Source of the DNA: an uncultured Collinsella sp.
GTDB taxonomy: Bacteria; Actinomycetota; Coriobacteriia; Coriobacteriales; Coriobacteriaceae
Length of the DNA stretch: 23,829 nt
Direction of reading: 5' to 3'
NCBI GenBank assembly: GCA_902493515.1
Contig: CABUPE010000035.1
Location: 1-23,829, forward strand
Shown here one piece after another: positions 14,737 to 20,504 of the stretch. The notes below the pieces were generated by a model. That model was not told the DNA's origin and did no database searches. It worked only from the letters and a program-made list of their open reading frames with translations. The position numbers were made by a program, and so were the translations under genes. Positions within the stretch are counted from its first letter, which is position 1, and every line of letters begins with the position of its first letter.

Positions 14737-14742
14737 AGTATA
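14737..14742 (-). promoter_or_regulatory. Possible -10 box of gatCAB
   Basis: TATACT on the minus strand lies 36 bases before the gatC ATG, suitably placed for a short leader. The region 17 bases upstream (CTGCTC) is a poor -35, so this is tentative. Confidence 0.35.
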
Positions 14743-14780
14743 CAAGGCAACGCCGCTTGGAGCAGGTGCTTTAGCCAAAT

Positions 14781-14870
14781 GCAGCGAAAACGTAACGAGG
14801 GCGGCGGGCTGGCGGTCCTGCAACGAAACCGCACCGTCCATAGCGAAAACCGTCTCGTCCGCAGCGAAAA
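14781..14870. repeat. Degenerate tandem repeat with 20-21-base period
   Basis: The motif GCAGCGAAAA or near matches (GCAACGAAAC, ATAGCGAAAA) starts at 14781, 14820, 14840 and 14861, spacing 39, 20 and 21 bases. Read on the minus strand, units of about 21 bases look like TTTTCGCTGCGGACGAGACG. It sits in the roughly 290-base non-coding spacer between gatC and the sortase gene. Confidence 0.6.
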
Positions 14871-14871
14871 G

Positions 14872-14928
14872 CATCACAACATTCGACGCTTTTCGTCAAA
14901 ATCGCGATCTTCATCGAATGTTGTGATG
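14872..14928. repeat. Perfect 15-bp inverted repeat with 27-base loop
   Basis: CATCACAACATTCGA (14872-14886) and TCGAATGTTGTGATG (14914-14928) are exact reverse complements. There is no T-run. The element directly abuts the tandem repeat and may be part of the same dispersed intergenic repeat. Confidence 0.8.
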
Positions 14929-14942
14929 ATTTGGAAGCCCCG

Positions 14943-14977
14943 ACCACCACAAAGGCGCCTGTCCCCATTGTGGTGGT
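14943..14977. repeat. Palindrome ACCACCACAA / TTGTGGTGGT after the sortase gene
   Basis: Perfect 10-bp arms flank AGGCGCCTGTCCCCA. On the minus strand it follows the sortase stop codon by 13 bases and could form the mRNA 3' end, although no T-run follows. The core ACAAAGG...GTCCCC recalls the GACAAAGGG palindromes at 4643 and 10943. Confidence 0.7.
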
Positions 14978-14990
14978 TCTGAACGATGTC

Positions 14991-15929
14991 TTATGCCGAG
15001 GCCTTGGCCTTGCGGCGCTTGCGGATCGCGTGGATCACGATGTCCAGCAGCAACAGCACAATGGCTACGACCACGATGAGCACGGCAAACTCGCGCTTGC
15101 CCCAGTGGCGGCTGGCCAGCGACTTTTGCTTGTCGACGTCCTTTTTGCTGTACTTGGTGCGCACGCAATGCACCAGCAGGCGATGGTCGTTCACGCCGTA
15201 GGGCGTGCAGGTGACGAGCGTCACCTTGTCGGCGCCGGGCTCGATGGTTAGCGACTCCATCTCCTCGGGCAGCACCACCTCGGAGTCCACCATCTTGTAG
15301 GCGAGCGTCTTGTTCATGGTGTGCAGCAACACCAGGTCGCCGGGCTCCAGCGAGTGGATGTCGTCGAACATGCTCAGGTTGCGCATGCCCGAGTGCGCGG
15401 TGAGCACGCAATGAGTCGAGGTGCCGCCCACCGGCAGGCTCGTGCCCTCCAGGTGGCCGACGCCCGCCATAAGGACTTCTTCGCTCGTGCCGTGGTAGAT
15501 GGGCATGCTCACGTCGATGGAGGGAATCTCGACCCAGCTCATCATGGGGTCGCGGTCAAAGATGAGCTGCTGAGCGTAGGGCTCGATCTGGTCGGCGGGA
15601 AGCTCGGTGGCCTCGCCCGCCAGCTGCTCGTTATAGGAGCGCGCCTGAAGCAGGATGCGCTCGCGCTCCTCGGCAGACAGCGCGTCCACGGTGCTGGACA
15701 CCGTGCTGATCTGGTTGAACACGCCCGAGGCCTCGAGCCGGTCCAAGATCCACGGCCAGGTCATAAGGCCCACGCCAATAAGAATGATGACGATGGTGAT
15801 GAGACGGTCGGCCCAGCGCGGCAGTCGCTTGCGGCGGCGCTTGGGCTTTGGTTGAGGTTTGGGCTGAGGGCTTGAGCCGCCGTTGTCCGCGGCGTTATTG
15901 CTCTTCATATGTTTGGCGCCCTGCACCAT
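14991..15929 (-). CDS. Class C (pilin-polymerising) sortase
   Basis: A membrane-bound cysteine transpeptidase that cleaves LPXTG-like signals of pilins and joins each pilin to a lysine of the next. The 312-aa product has a Pro/Lys-rich basic N-terminal tail (residues 20-40), a first membrane segment (about 43-61), a lid region with FDRDPMMSW (about 124-132) and the sortase core. Catalytic residues are H179 (VLTAHSGM), C241 (LVTCTPYG) and R250 (NDHRLLV). A second C-terminal membrane helix (about 276-297) and a basic end follow; two membrane segments are typical of class C. The lid Asp-Pro is present, but the usual aromatic after it is Met. The ATG at 15929 has GAGGAG nine bases upstream; the ATG at 15908 is an alternative. 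It lies downstream of the pilin operon but after a terminator, so it probably has its own promoter. Confidence 0.93.
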   Translation of the reverse strand: MVQGAKHMKSNNAADNGGSSPQPKPQPKPKRRRKRLPRWADRLITIVIILIGVGLMTWPWILDRLEASGVFNQISTVSSTVDALSAEERERILLQARSYNEQLAGEATELPADQIEPYAQQLIFDRDPMMSWVEIPSIDVSMPIYHGTSEEVLMAGVGHLEGTSLPVGGTSTHCVLTAHSGMRNLSMFDDIHSLEPGDLVLLHTMNKTLAYKMVDSEVVLPEEMESLTIEPGADKVTLVTCTPYGVNDHRLLVHCVRTKYSKKDVDKQKSLASRHWGKREFAVLIVVVAIVLLLLDIVIHAIRKRRKAKASA

Positions 15930-16062
15930 CGCCAGTCACTCCTCTATAGCTCAGGTTGTCTAAACAAATAATAGCCGATTAGCGAGCTTCCGCGCCGGAC
16001 AACGCAGCCTAGCAGCATTGCGCAGCGCGAGTATGGGCCCGCATTTGAGTTTTCAAAATGTT

Positions 16063-16092
16063 CCGAATCGGCGGGGCGATTCGGGATACAAT
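16063..16092 (+). promoter_or_regulatory. Conserved promoter-like block of small RNA, left copy
   Basis: CCGAATC (16063-16069) and GATTCGG (16078-16084) form a perfect inverted repeat with an 8-base spacer, followed two bases later by TACAAT (16087-16092), a good -10. The position of the -35 is occupied by the inverted repeat, so a bound regulator may replace or block the -35. The same block is kept nearly unchanged in the right copy. Confidence 0.5.
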
Positions 16093-16098
16093 GTCAAT

Positions 16099-16197
16099 AG
16101 AAAACGACGCACCCCGCGTAAGTGTACGAGAGCGCGGGCGGCCTAGTTTTCAGCTTTTGTTAAATGCCCGGGATCCGACCCCCGGGCATTCTTATTT
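16099..16197 (+). ncRNA. Candidate antisense antitoxin RNA, left copy (about 99 nt)
   Basis: If transcription starts about seven bases after the TACAAT box, a transcript of about 99 nt would end at the hairpin AATGCCCGGG (16163-16172) / CCCGGGCATT (16181-16190) followed by CTTATTT. It contains no plausible reading frame. It can form a second hairpin from CACCCCGCG (16110-16118) and CGCGGGCGG (16133-16141). It converges with the small peptide gene on the opposite strand and overlaps the 3' end of that gene's mRNA. This tail-to-tail overlap is the arrangement of type I antitoxins such as RatA or the RNA II of Fst loci. No known riboswitch or RNA family fits. Expression and function are inference. 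Confidence 0.5.
16163..16190. terminator. Bidirectional terminator shared by candidate antitoxin RNA and toxin mRNA
   Basis: A perfect 10-bp stem AATGCCCGGG/CCCGGGCATT with an 8-base loop. On plus it is followed by CTTATTT; on minus by TTAAC. It begins two bases beyond the peptide gene's stop codon, so it could end both convergent transcripts. Confidence 0.75.
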
Positions 16198-16341
16198 GCG
16201 CTTTCGACGCAAATGCCGTCCACCGTCCGCACCGCGCGTGCGCCTACGGACCTTAAACCGAACCTCATACGAGTCAAGAAACACGATGACGAACGAGCCC
16301 ACCGCCGCGAGGGCGGCGAGCGCGTTAAGGAATTTCAGCAT
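16192..16341 (-). CDS. Small one-helix basic membrane peptide, candidate type I toxin
   Basis: A 49-aa peptide too small for most annotations. The start ATG has a perfect GGAGGT seven bases upstream. Residues 4-22 (FLNALAALAAVGSFVIVFL) are one membrane helix; the remaining 27 residues (DSYEVRFKVRRRTRGADG, then GRHLRRKRK) are strongly basic. A short helix with a charged tail is the usual form of type I toxins that depolarise the membrane (Hok, TisB, TxpA, Fst), though the sequence matches none that I recall. The second copy at 16670-16781 keeps the reading frame with a one-codon indel and a synonymous Glu codon change, which supports real coding. It faces the antisense RNA at 16099-16197. A small pilus-related membrane protein is the alternative. 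Confidence 0.6.
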   Translation of the reverse strand: MLKFLNALAALAAVGSFVIVFLDSYEVRFKVRRRTRGADGGRHLRRKRK

Positions 16342-16365
16342 TTGGGGACCTCCGATCGAGTCGTC

Positions 16366-16390
16366 GGCCGCCCGCGCACGGGATGCGTCG
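16366..16390 (-). promoter_or_regulatory. Leader hairpin of the small peptide mRNA
   Basis: Read in the mRNA sense, CGACGCATCCCGTG followed by CGCGGGCGGCC can fold CCCG with CGGG. The same sequence, with a longer loop, occurs in the candidate antitoxin RNA (16105-16143). It lies 25 bases before the peptide ATG, in the leader. Possible function: control of ribosome loading or RNA-RNA contact. Confidence 0.4.
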
Positions 16391-16443
16391 CAAGGATATT
16401 TTACTGCGAGTGTATGCACCCACGCCTGGTAAACGCGATTTTG

Positions 16444-16459
16444 ACAAACATTTGTTCGA
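16444..16459. promoter_or_regulatory. LexA-like SOS box
   Basis: On the minus strand TCGAACAAATGTTTGT matches the actinobacterial/Gram-positive SOS box TCGAAC-N4-GTTCGA with a perfect left half and two mismatches in the right. It lies about 100 bases before the small peptide ATG. On plus it overlaps a TTGACA (16441-16446) that is 17 bases from TACACA (16464-16469). Confidence 0.4.
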
Positions 16460-16542
16460 TAGTTACACACACGGTTCCTCGTCCGGCGGAGCCTGGCCGC
16501 ATTGTCCGGGTTTGCCCGACGTGTTTGCGTTTTCAAAATGTC

Positions 16543-16572
16543 CCGAATCGGCGGGGAGATTCGGGATACAAT
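16543..16572 (+). promoter_or_regulatory. Conserved promoter-like block of small RNA, right copy
   Basis: CCGAATC (16543-16549), GATTCGG (16558-16564) and TACAAT (16567-16572), offset exactly 480 bases from the left copy and with identical internal spacing. Conservation of this block while the peptide gene decayed suggests it is functional or recently duplicated. Confidence 0.5.
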
Positions 16573-16578
16573 AGCTAC

Positions 16579-16675
16579 AGGAAACGACGCACCCCGCGTA
16601 AGTACTTTGGAGCGCGGGCGCCCAGTTTCCGGTGTTGTTAAATGCCCGGGCCTCTAACCCCGGGCATTCTTATTT
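16579..16675 (+). ncRNA. Candidate orphan antitoxin RNA, right copy
   Basis: Equivalent of the 16099-16197 RNA: same promoter block, hairpin arms CACCCCGCG and CGCGGGCG, and terminator stem AATGCCCGGG (16641-16650) / CCCGGGCATT (16659-16668) followed by CTTATTT. The hairpin loop differs (TAAGTACTTTGGA instead of TAAGTGTACGAGA) while the stem is kept, a pattern expected for a structured RNA whose loop sets specificity. Confidence 0.45.
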
Positions 16676-16781
16676 GCGCTTGTTGCGGCGCAAATGCCTT
16701 CTACCGCCCGCACCGCGCGTGCGCCTACGGACCTTAAACCGAACTTCATACGAGTCAAGAAACGCGATGACGAACGTGCCC
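16670..16781 (-). pseudogene. 5'-truncated remnant of the small basic peptide gene
   Basis: The frame reads TFVIAFLDSYEVRFKVRRR and ends RRHLRRNKRK with a TAA stop, matching residues 16-49 of the peptide at 16192-16341. There is no ATG, GTG or TTG between the in-frame TAA upstream and the homologous part, and the first half of the membrane helix and the ribosome binding site are missing. It cannot be made as a protein. Confidence 0.75.
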
Positions 16782-16815
16782 GCATCGGACGATGGAGCCT
16801 GGCTGCGTTATCCCG

Positions 16816-16852
16816 AAAAAACGGGGCAGACTCCAGTGCGGAGTCTGCCCCG
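16816..16852 (-). terminator. Strong terminator of the pilin operon
   Basis: A perfect 13-bp stem (CGGGGCAGACTCC / GGAGTCTGCCCCG, 5-base loop) followed on the minus strand by TTTTTT. It lies 100 bases past the backbone pilin stop codon and separates the pilins from the sortase gene. Confidence 0.92.
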
Positions 16853-16952
16853 AAAAGAGAATGGCAAAGCAAGAACGTCGATGGACGAGAAAAGTGTCCG
16901 CAAGTCTCATGGCCATCACATCCCACCTGCCAAAGGGATGGGTGAGCGAGCG

Positions 16953-18725
16953 TTACTCCTGCTCGGACTCCTCGGCCTGCTTACGGCTGCGGATGAGGTG
17001 CGCCACGCCAATGCACAGCACCGCGCCACCAGCGATCCAAGTGAAGGTCACGCCGTTGAGACCGGTCAGCGGGAGGCCAGAGCCCTTCTTGTTCCGAATG
17101 GTGACGGGAATCATGGTCGTGGTCGTGTTATCTTCAATCGTGGCAGTGACCATATCGGAACCAGGAGTCACGCTGAGCCTTTTAAGCGTGCCGTCTGCAT
17201 TGAATTCAGGCTTCACTGTGATTTTGAAGTCGGCGATGGTATTGTAGCCCGCAGGCGTCTTGCTCTCGGAAATCAGGTATGTGCCCGCAACAAGCCCGGG
17301 AATAGAGACCGTGTTGTGCTTCCCCGTGGTTTCAAACGTATAGGCGTCGTTTACGTTGTTGCTGAAGCTGCCGTCTCGCTTCAAATATTTTTCAACTTTT
17401 TTATTGGACCCTTCCGTGATCATTTTGACCTTAAACCCCGCAACGAGTTTGGCGTTAACGTTGTTCGGGTCAGCGTCAGCCTTAGTGACATTGAAGCCAA
17501 AGACGTAATCAGCGACCTTCTTGGGTTCGGAAGTGCCGGTGCCGTTAGACATAGGATCGTTGGAATAGACAAGTTTGACCTCATTGGTGTTACCGGCAGT
17601 CGTGTATTCGGCTTCGCTGGTGAGTGTAGCCTGATAGGTCACAACGACATTTTTAATGTCACCGGCTGCAATGCTAGCGTTGGTGGTATCTTCGATGGCC
17701 TTAAGGTCATCAAAATAGACCCTGAGCAGTTCTGTCTTGGAATCCGGGTTCTTAGTCGCAGTTACCGTATAGCCCTTGCTGGCATCCTCCTTGACCTCAG
17801 CGTGAGTGCCGTCATTTTTTACGATATAAACCTTAAGATTCAACGGGTTGCCATTGGCATCCTTCACAACATCCAGACCTTTGCTCAGCGTATCCTGGAA
17901 TTCGTACTGATATTTATTATCATACGAAGTAATATTGTCCGCTACGGTACCAGTCAGCTTGTAGTCGACTACCTGCCCAATCCAGGCATCGCCCACGTTT
18001 TTCCAGTCGTCCTTCGTGGCAGTATCGGCCGTCTTGTCTGCGGTGTCATCGAGAATCTGCTTATCGACCGTGGGGATGCTGGTCTTCTCGGTGACCGTCA
18101 CGGGGTTACCACCCACGATAGCGAAAATCGGGGAGGTGCCAGTGTTCGGCTTGGTCGTATCCGTAAGACCGTCAGATACGAAGAGGTAGTAGCCATCGTT
18201 CGAACACGTCCACGAATCGCCTGCCTTGATAGAATTGCCGACAGCGGTCTCGTTATTAATCACAGCTTTAGCAATCGAGTACAGTACTTCGCCAGGAGCG
18301 ACTCGCGTCCCCTTGGCACCATTCGCGCTGGCAGTAGTAGTCGTAACATTTGCGGAAAGCCAATCTGCCACATCTTGGGCAGTTATGGGATCCTCTGTTG
18401 GCAACTGGCTTTTAGAATCCGAATAGTCTTTGCTACCCCTAATAGCCGTAATAATGTCCTTTTGGGCCTGATCGCCCACTGCCCACTTAACGTCAGAAGC
18501 AATCTTGCCGCTGCCGTCCTGGGCGTCAATAACCTTGGCCGTGAAGATCTGATAAGCCTTGAACGTATTGACCTTCTTGGCGTCGTCGACCTTATTGATC
18601 GTGATCCTGCCCGTCGTACCATCAGCAAACGCCATGGTCACCGGGGCCATGACGCCGCCGAAGCTCAGCGCTGCTGTGAGGCCGGCGGTTACTGCCAGGC
18701 GTGCGATGTTCTTGCTCATGCTCAT
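16953..18725 (-). CDS. Major (backbone) pilin with LPLTG sorting signal
   Basis: A 590-aa exported pilin of the isopeptide-stabilised fimbrial subunit type. The signal peptide is residues 1-35 (basic start, hydrophobic core, end MAFA|DG). The first domain starts GRITINKVDDAKKVNTFKAYQIF; a middle domain has TVDKQILDD (K222) and ends NEVKLVYSND, the Lys and Asn usual for an internal isopeptide bond. The last domain begins VADYVFGFNVTKAD (K415) and has the E-box YLISESKTPAGY (483-494, E487). The sorting signal is LPLTG at 551-555, followed by a hydrophobic helix and basic RSRKQ tail. The ATG at 18725 has AGAGG eight bases upstream; the ATG at 18719 is also possible, and the frame open to 18791 has no ribosome binding site there. 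Being last and most canonical, it is probably the shaft subunit; the sortase at 14991-15929 would polymerise it. Confidence 0.93.
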   Translation of the reverse strand: MSMSKNIARLAVTAGLTAALSFGGVMAPVTMAFADGTTGRITINKVDDAKKVNTFKAYQIFTAKVIDAQDGSGKIASDVKWAVGDQAQKDIITAIRGSKDYSDSKSQLPTEDPITAQDVADWLSANVTTTTASANGAKGTRVAPGEVLYSIAKAVINNETAVGNSIKAGDSWTCSNDGYYLFVSDGLTDTTKPNTGTSPIFAIVGGNPVTVTEKTSIPTVDKQILDDTADKTADTATKDDWKNVGDAWIGQVVDYKLTGTVADNITSYDNKYQYEFQDTLSKGLDVVKDANGNPLNLKVYIVKNDGTHAEVKEDASKGYTVTATKNPDSKTELLRVYFDDLKAIEDTTNASIAAGDIKNVVVTYQATLTSEAEYTTAGNTNEVKLVYSNDPMSNGTGTSEPKKVADYVFGFNVTKADADPNNVNAKLVAGFKVKMITEGSNKKVEKYLKRDGSFSNNVNDAYTFETTGKHNTVSIPGLVAGTYLISESKTPAGYNTIADFKITVKPEFNADGTLKRLSVTPGSDMVTATIEDNTTTTMIPVTIRNKKGSGLPLTGLNGVTFTWIAGGAVLCIGVAHLIRSRKQAEESEQE

Positions 18726-18808
18726 CTTCTTTTCCTCTGCTTTCTGCTCGAATTCCATTTGATCTAAATCTGTCTGTATGTGTCTTAGCATCTGCTTCGC
18801 TATGTCTC

Positions 18809-18827
18809 GCCCCGCTCTCTGCGGGGC
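18809..18827 (-). other. Intra-operon hairpin between minor and backbone pilin genes
   Basis: GCCCCGC/GCGGGGC with a 5-base loop lies just after the minor pilin stop codon and before the backbone pilin gene. There is no T-run. It may protect the downstream message or mark processing, allowing more backbone than minor pilin; this is inference. Confidence 0.45.
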
Positions 18828-18833
18828 TGCCAG

Positions 18834-20504
18834 CTACTCTTTATGGCTGCCACCTCCCCGCTTGACCAGGAGCGCGACCACGATGAGCGCGGCTCCGGCG
18901 ACCGCTGCGGCGGCCGCGGCGTACATTGCCATATCGCCAGTCGAGGGCATAAAGCCTCCGGTGGTAATGCTAGGGGGTGTGCCGGTGGGCGTGTTGATGA
19001 GCGACGCCTCCAGGCTGCCCGTCGACCCGTCCGCACTGTCGGCGCGCAGGGGCGACTCGGCCGTGATGGTGAGCTTGGGCTTGGCGGCGGCCACCTGGTC
19101 GACGTCCAGACCCTCGGCCTTGACCGTCACGGAGCGCGTGCCCTCGAAGGCGCTGTAGCCCTTGGGCGCCTTGAGCTCGCGGACCTCCAGCTTGCCCGAG
19201 TCCACGCCCGAGACGGTCACGCGGCCGTCCTCGCCCGTGGTGACGGTGGCCTTGCCCTCCGCATCCCACGTGCCGTCGGCCGCCAGTGTGCGACCGCGGT
19301 CGTCGGCGATGCTCAGGACCGCCCCGGCAAGCGGCTTGTCGCCGTCGCTGCCGCGCTTGGTGAGCGCGAGATCCCAGGTGTAGGCGCACGCGTCATCGCT
19401 CGGCGTGCGGGTGAAGCCGGCGTCGCCGGACTGGTCGGCAAAGGGAGAGCGCGGGTAGCGCAGGTAGACCTCGTTGGGGTTGCCCTTCGCGATGCCGTGG
19501 CTGCATGCGCTGTTGAGCGGCGCATTGTACACGGCGACCACGCGGGCGCCCGCGGTGAAGGCGTCGGCCCCGCCGAGCGCGGCGATGAGGTCGCCGGTGC
19601 GCACGGTGAAGGTCTTACCGTCGGCCGCCACCTTGGTGGCGCACCGGGCCGTGATGTCGGTCCAGCCCTTCGCGGGCTCGGTGCCGGCACGGCCGTCCTT
19701 GCCGGTCTGGACGGCGTCGAAGCCGCCGTCCGCGACCGCCGCCACGTACACGCGCATGCTCGCGGCCACCCTGGAGGGGTCGAGTCCCGCGCTCATGGTG
19801 TCGACGAACTGCACCGCGTAGGTGTCGTAGGCGGTGAGCCCGGCCGGGACCGTGGCAGAGAGGCGCCAGTACAGGTCGTCGGCGACCGTGGCGTCGGCGG
19901 CCTTCTGCCAGGCGGCGGTGCTGTCCTCCAGCACGTGCTTGGCGACCTTGGGGGTCGCGGCCTTGGGCTTGACGGTGACGGCGCTGCCGCCGACCAGCGC
20001 CATAATCGGCGCGGTGCCGGCCTCGTTCTGGGCGATAGCGTCGTCGTCGGCGACGATGAGCCAGTAGCCGCAGGGCAGCTCGGCCGTCGTGCCCGCGTTA
20101 AGGGCCACGGGCTCGGCGCCAGAGCTCTGGAGGGAACGAGCGAGCTGTGCGCTCAGCGCGCTCGTAAGGTGGGAATCGGTGTTGAGCCACTCGGCAGCTT
20201 CCTGCGCGGTGGTCTGGGAATTGGGCATGCCGGCGCTGTGCAGCACAGGCAGCGCGGCGTCGCGCACGGCGTCGCTTGCCCAGGCGAGGTCGGTGGCGAT
20301 CTTGGCGTCGCTGTCGCCGTCGACGACGTTGGCGCTAAAGATCTGGTAGGCGTCGTAGCTGCGCGCCACGGTGCCGCTCACCGTGATGGAACCGGTCGAG
20401 GTCGGCGCGGCCTGCGCGGAAGCGGGGAACACGACCGCGCAGGTGCCGATCAGGAGGGCAAGCAGCGCAAACAAGATCGGGAAGGAGCAAACTTTCTTAT
20501 TCAC
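18834..20504 (-). CDS. Minor pilin / fimbrial isopeptide protein with MPSTG sorting signal
   Basis: A 556-aa exported pilin, paralogous in layout to the backbone pilin: signal peptide 1-33 (NKKVCSFPILFALLALLIG core, end SAQA|AP), first domain GSITVSGTVARSYDAYQIFSA, a domain starting TPKVAKHVLED and ending NPNEVYLRYPR, then a SpaA-like domain WDLALTKRGSDGDKPLAGA with E-box LEVRELKAPKGYS. The C-terminus is FMPSTGD, a hydrophobic helix and KRGGGSHKE. The signal MPSTG differs from LPXTG at the first position. The start is GTG at 20504, inside the last codons of the adhesin gene, with GGGAGG nine bases upstream; the frame open to 20585 is overlap with that gene. Its codons are markedly more GC-rich than those of the two neighbouring pilin genes. 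It probably serves as base or accessory pilin. Confidence 0.9.
   Translation of the reverse strand: MNKKVCSFPILFALLALLIGTCAVVFPASAQAAPTSTGSITVSGTVARSYDAYQIFSANVVDGDSDAKIATDLAWASDAVRDAALPVLHSAGMPNSQTTAQEAAEWLNTDSHLTSALSAQLARSLQSSGAEPVALNAGTTAELPCGYWLIVADDDAIAQNEAGTAPIMALVGGSAVTVKPKAATPKVAKHVLEDSTAAWQKAADATVADDLYWRLSATVPAGLTAYDTYAVQFVDTMSAGLDPSRVAASMRVYVAAVADGGFDAVQTGKDGRAGTEPAKGWTDITARCATKVAADGKTFTVRTGDLIAALGGADAFTAGARVVAVYNAPLNSACSHGIAKGNPNEVYLRYPRSPFADQSGDAGFTRTPSDDACAYTWDLALTKRGSDGDKPLAGAVLSIADDRGRTLAADGTWDAEGKATVTTGEDGRVTVSGVDSGKLEVRELKAPKGYSAFEGTRSVTVKAEGLDVDQVAAAKPKLTITAESPLRADSADGSTGSLEASLINTPTGTPPSITTGGFMPSTGDMAMYAAAAAAVAGAALIVVALLVKRGGGSHKE

Larger units (their letters stand above)
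16044..16300. repeat. Duplicated 257-bp module, left copy
   Basis: This stretch is repeated at 16524-16781, about 480 bases to the right in the same orientation. It covers a promoter-like block (conserved TTTTCAAAATGTtCCGAATC), a hairpin RNA, a terminator (AATGCCCGGG/CCCGGGCATT) and the 3' two-thirds of the small basic peptide gene. Differences include in-frame changes in the peptide region. Confidence 0.9.
16524..16781. repeat. Duplicated 257-bp module, right copy
   Basis: Second copy of the 16044-16300 module. The promoter block, RNA hairpin, terminator and the 3' part of the peptide gene are retained. Identity stops at about 16781, before the membrane-helix start and ribosome binding site of the peptide gene. 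Confidence 0.9.

Noticed and set aside
14781..14870. CRISPR array
   Set aside because: Units are only about 21 bases, degenerate and contiguous, with no unique spacers between exact repeats and no cas genes nearby.
15968..15973. -10 box (TATTAT, minus) for the sortase gene
   Set aside because: No acceptable -35 at 16-18 bases upstream; left out as a feature, although the sortase probably needs its own promoter in this region.
16099..16197. Riboswitch controlling a downstream gene
   Set aside because: No plus-strand gene follows the terminator, and the sequence fits none of the riboswitch consensus cores I know (c-di-GMP, fluoride, preQ1, THF, guanidine).
16632..18767. 711-codon plus-strand open frame
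   Set aside because: It is antisense to the backbone pilin, has no ribosome binding site, and runs through the pilin operon terminator and the duplicated module. The pilin strand has signal peptide, E-box and LPLTG.
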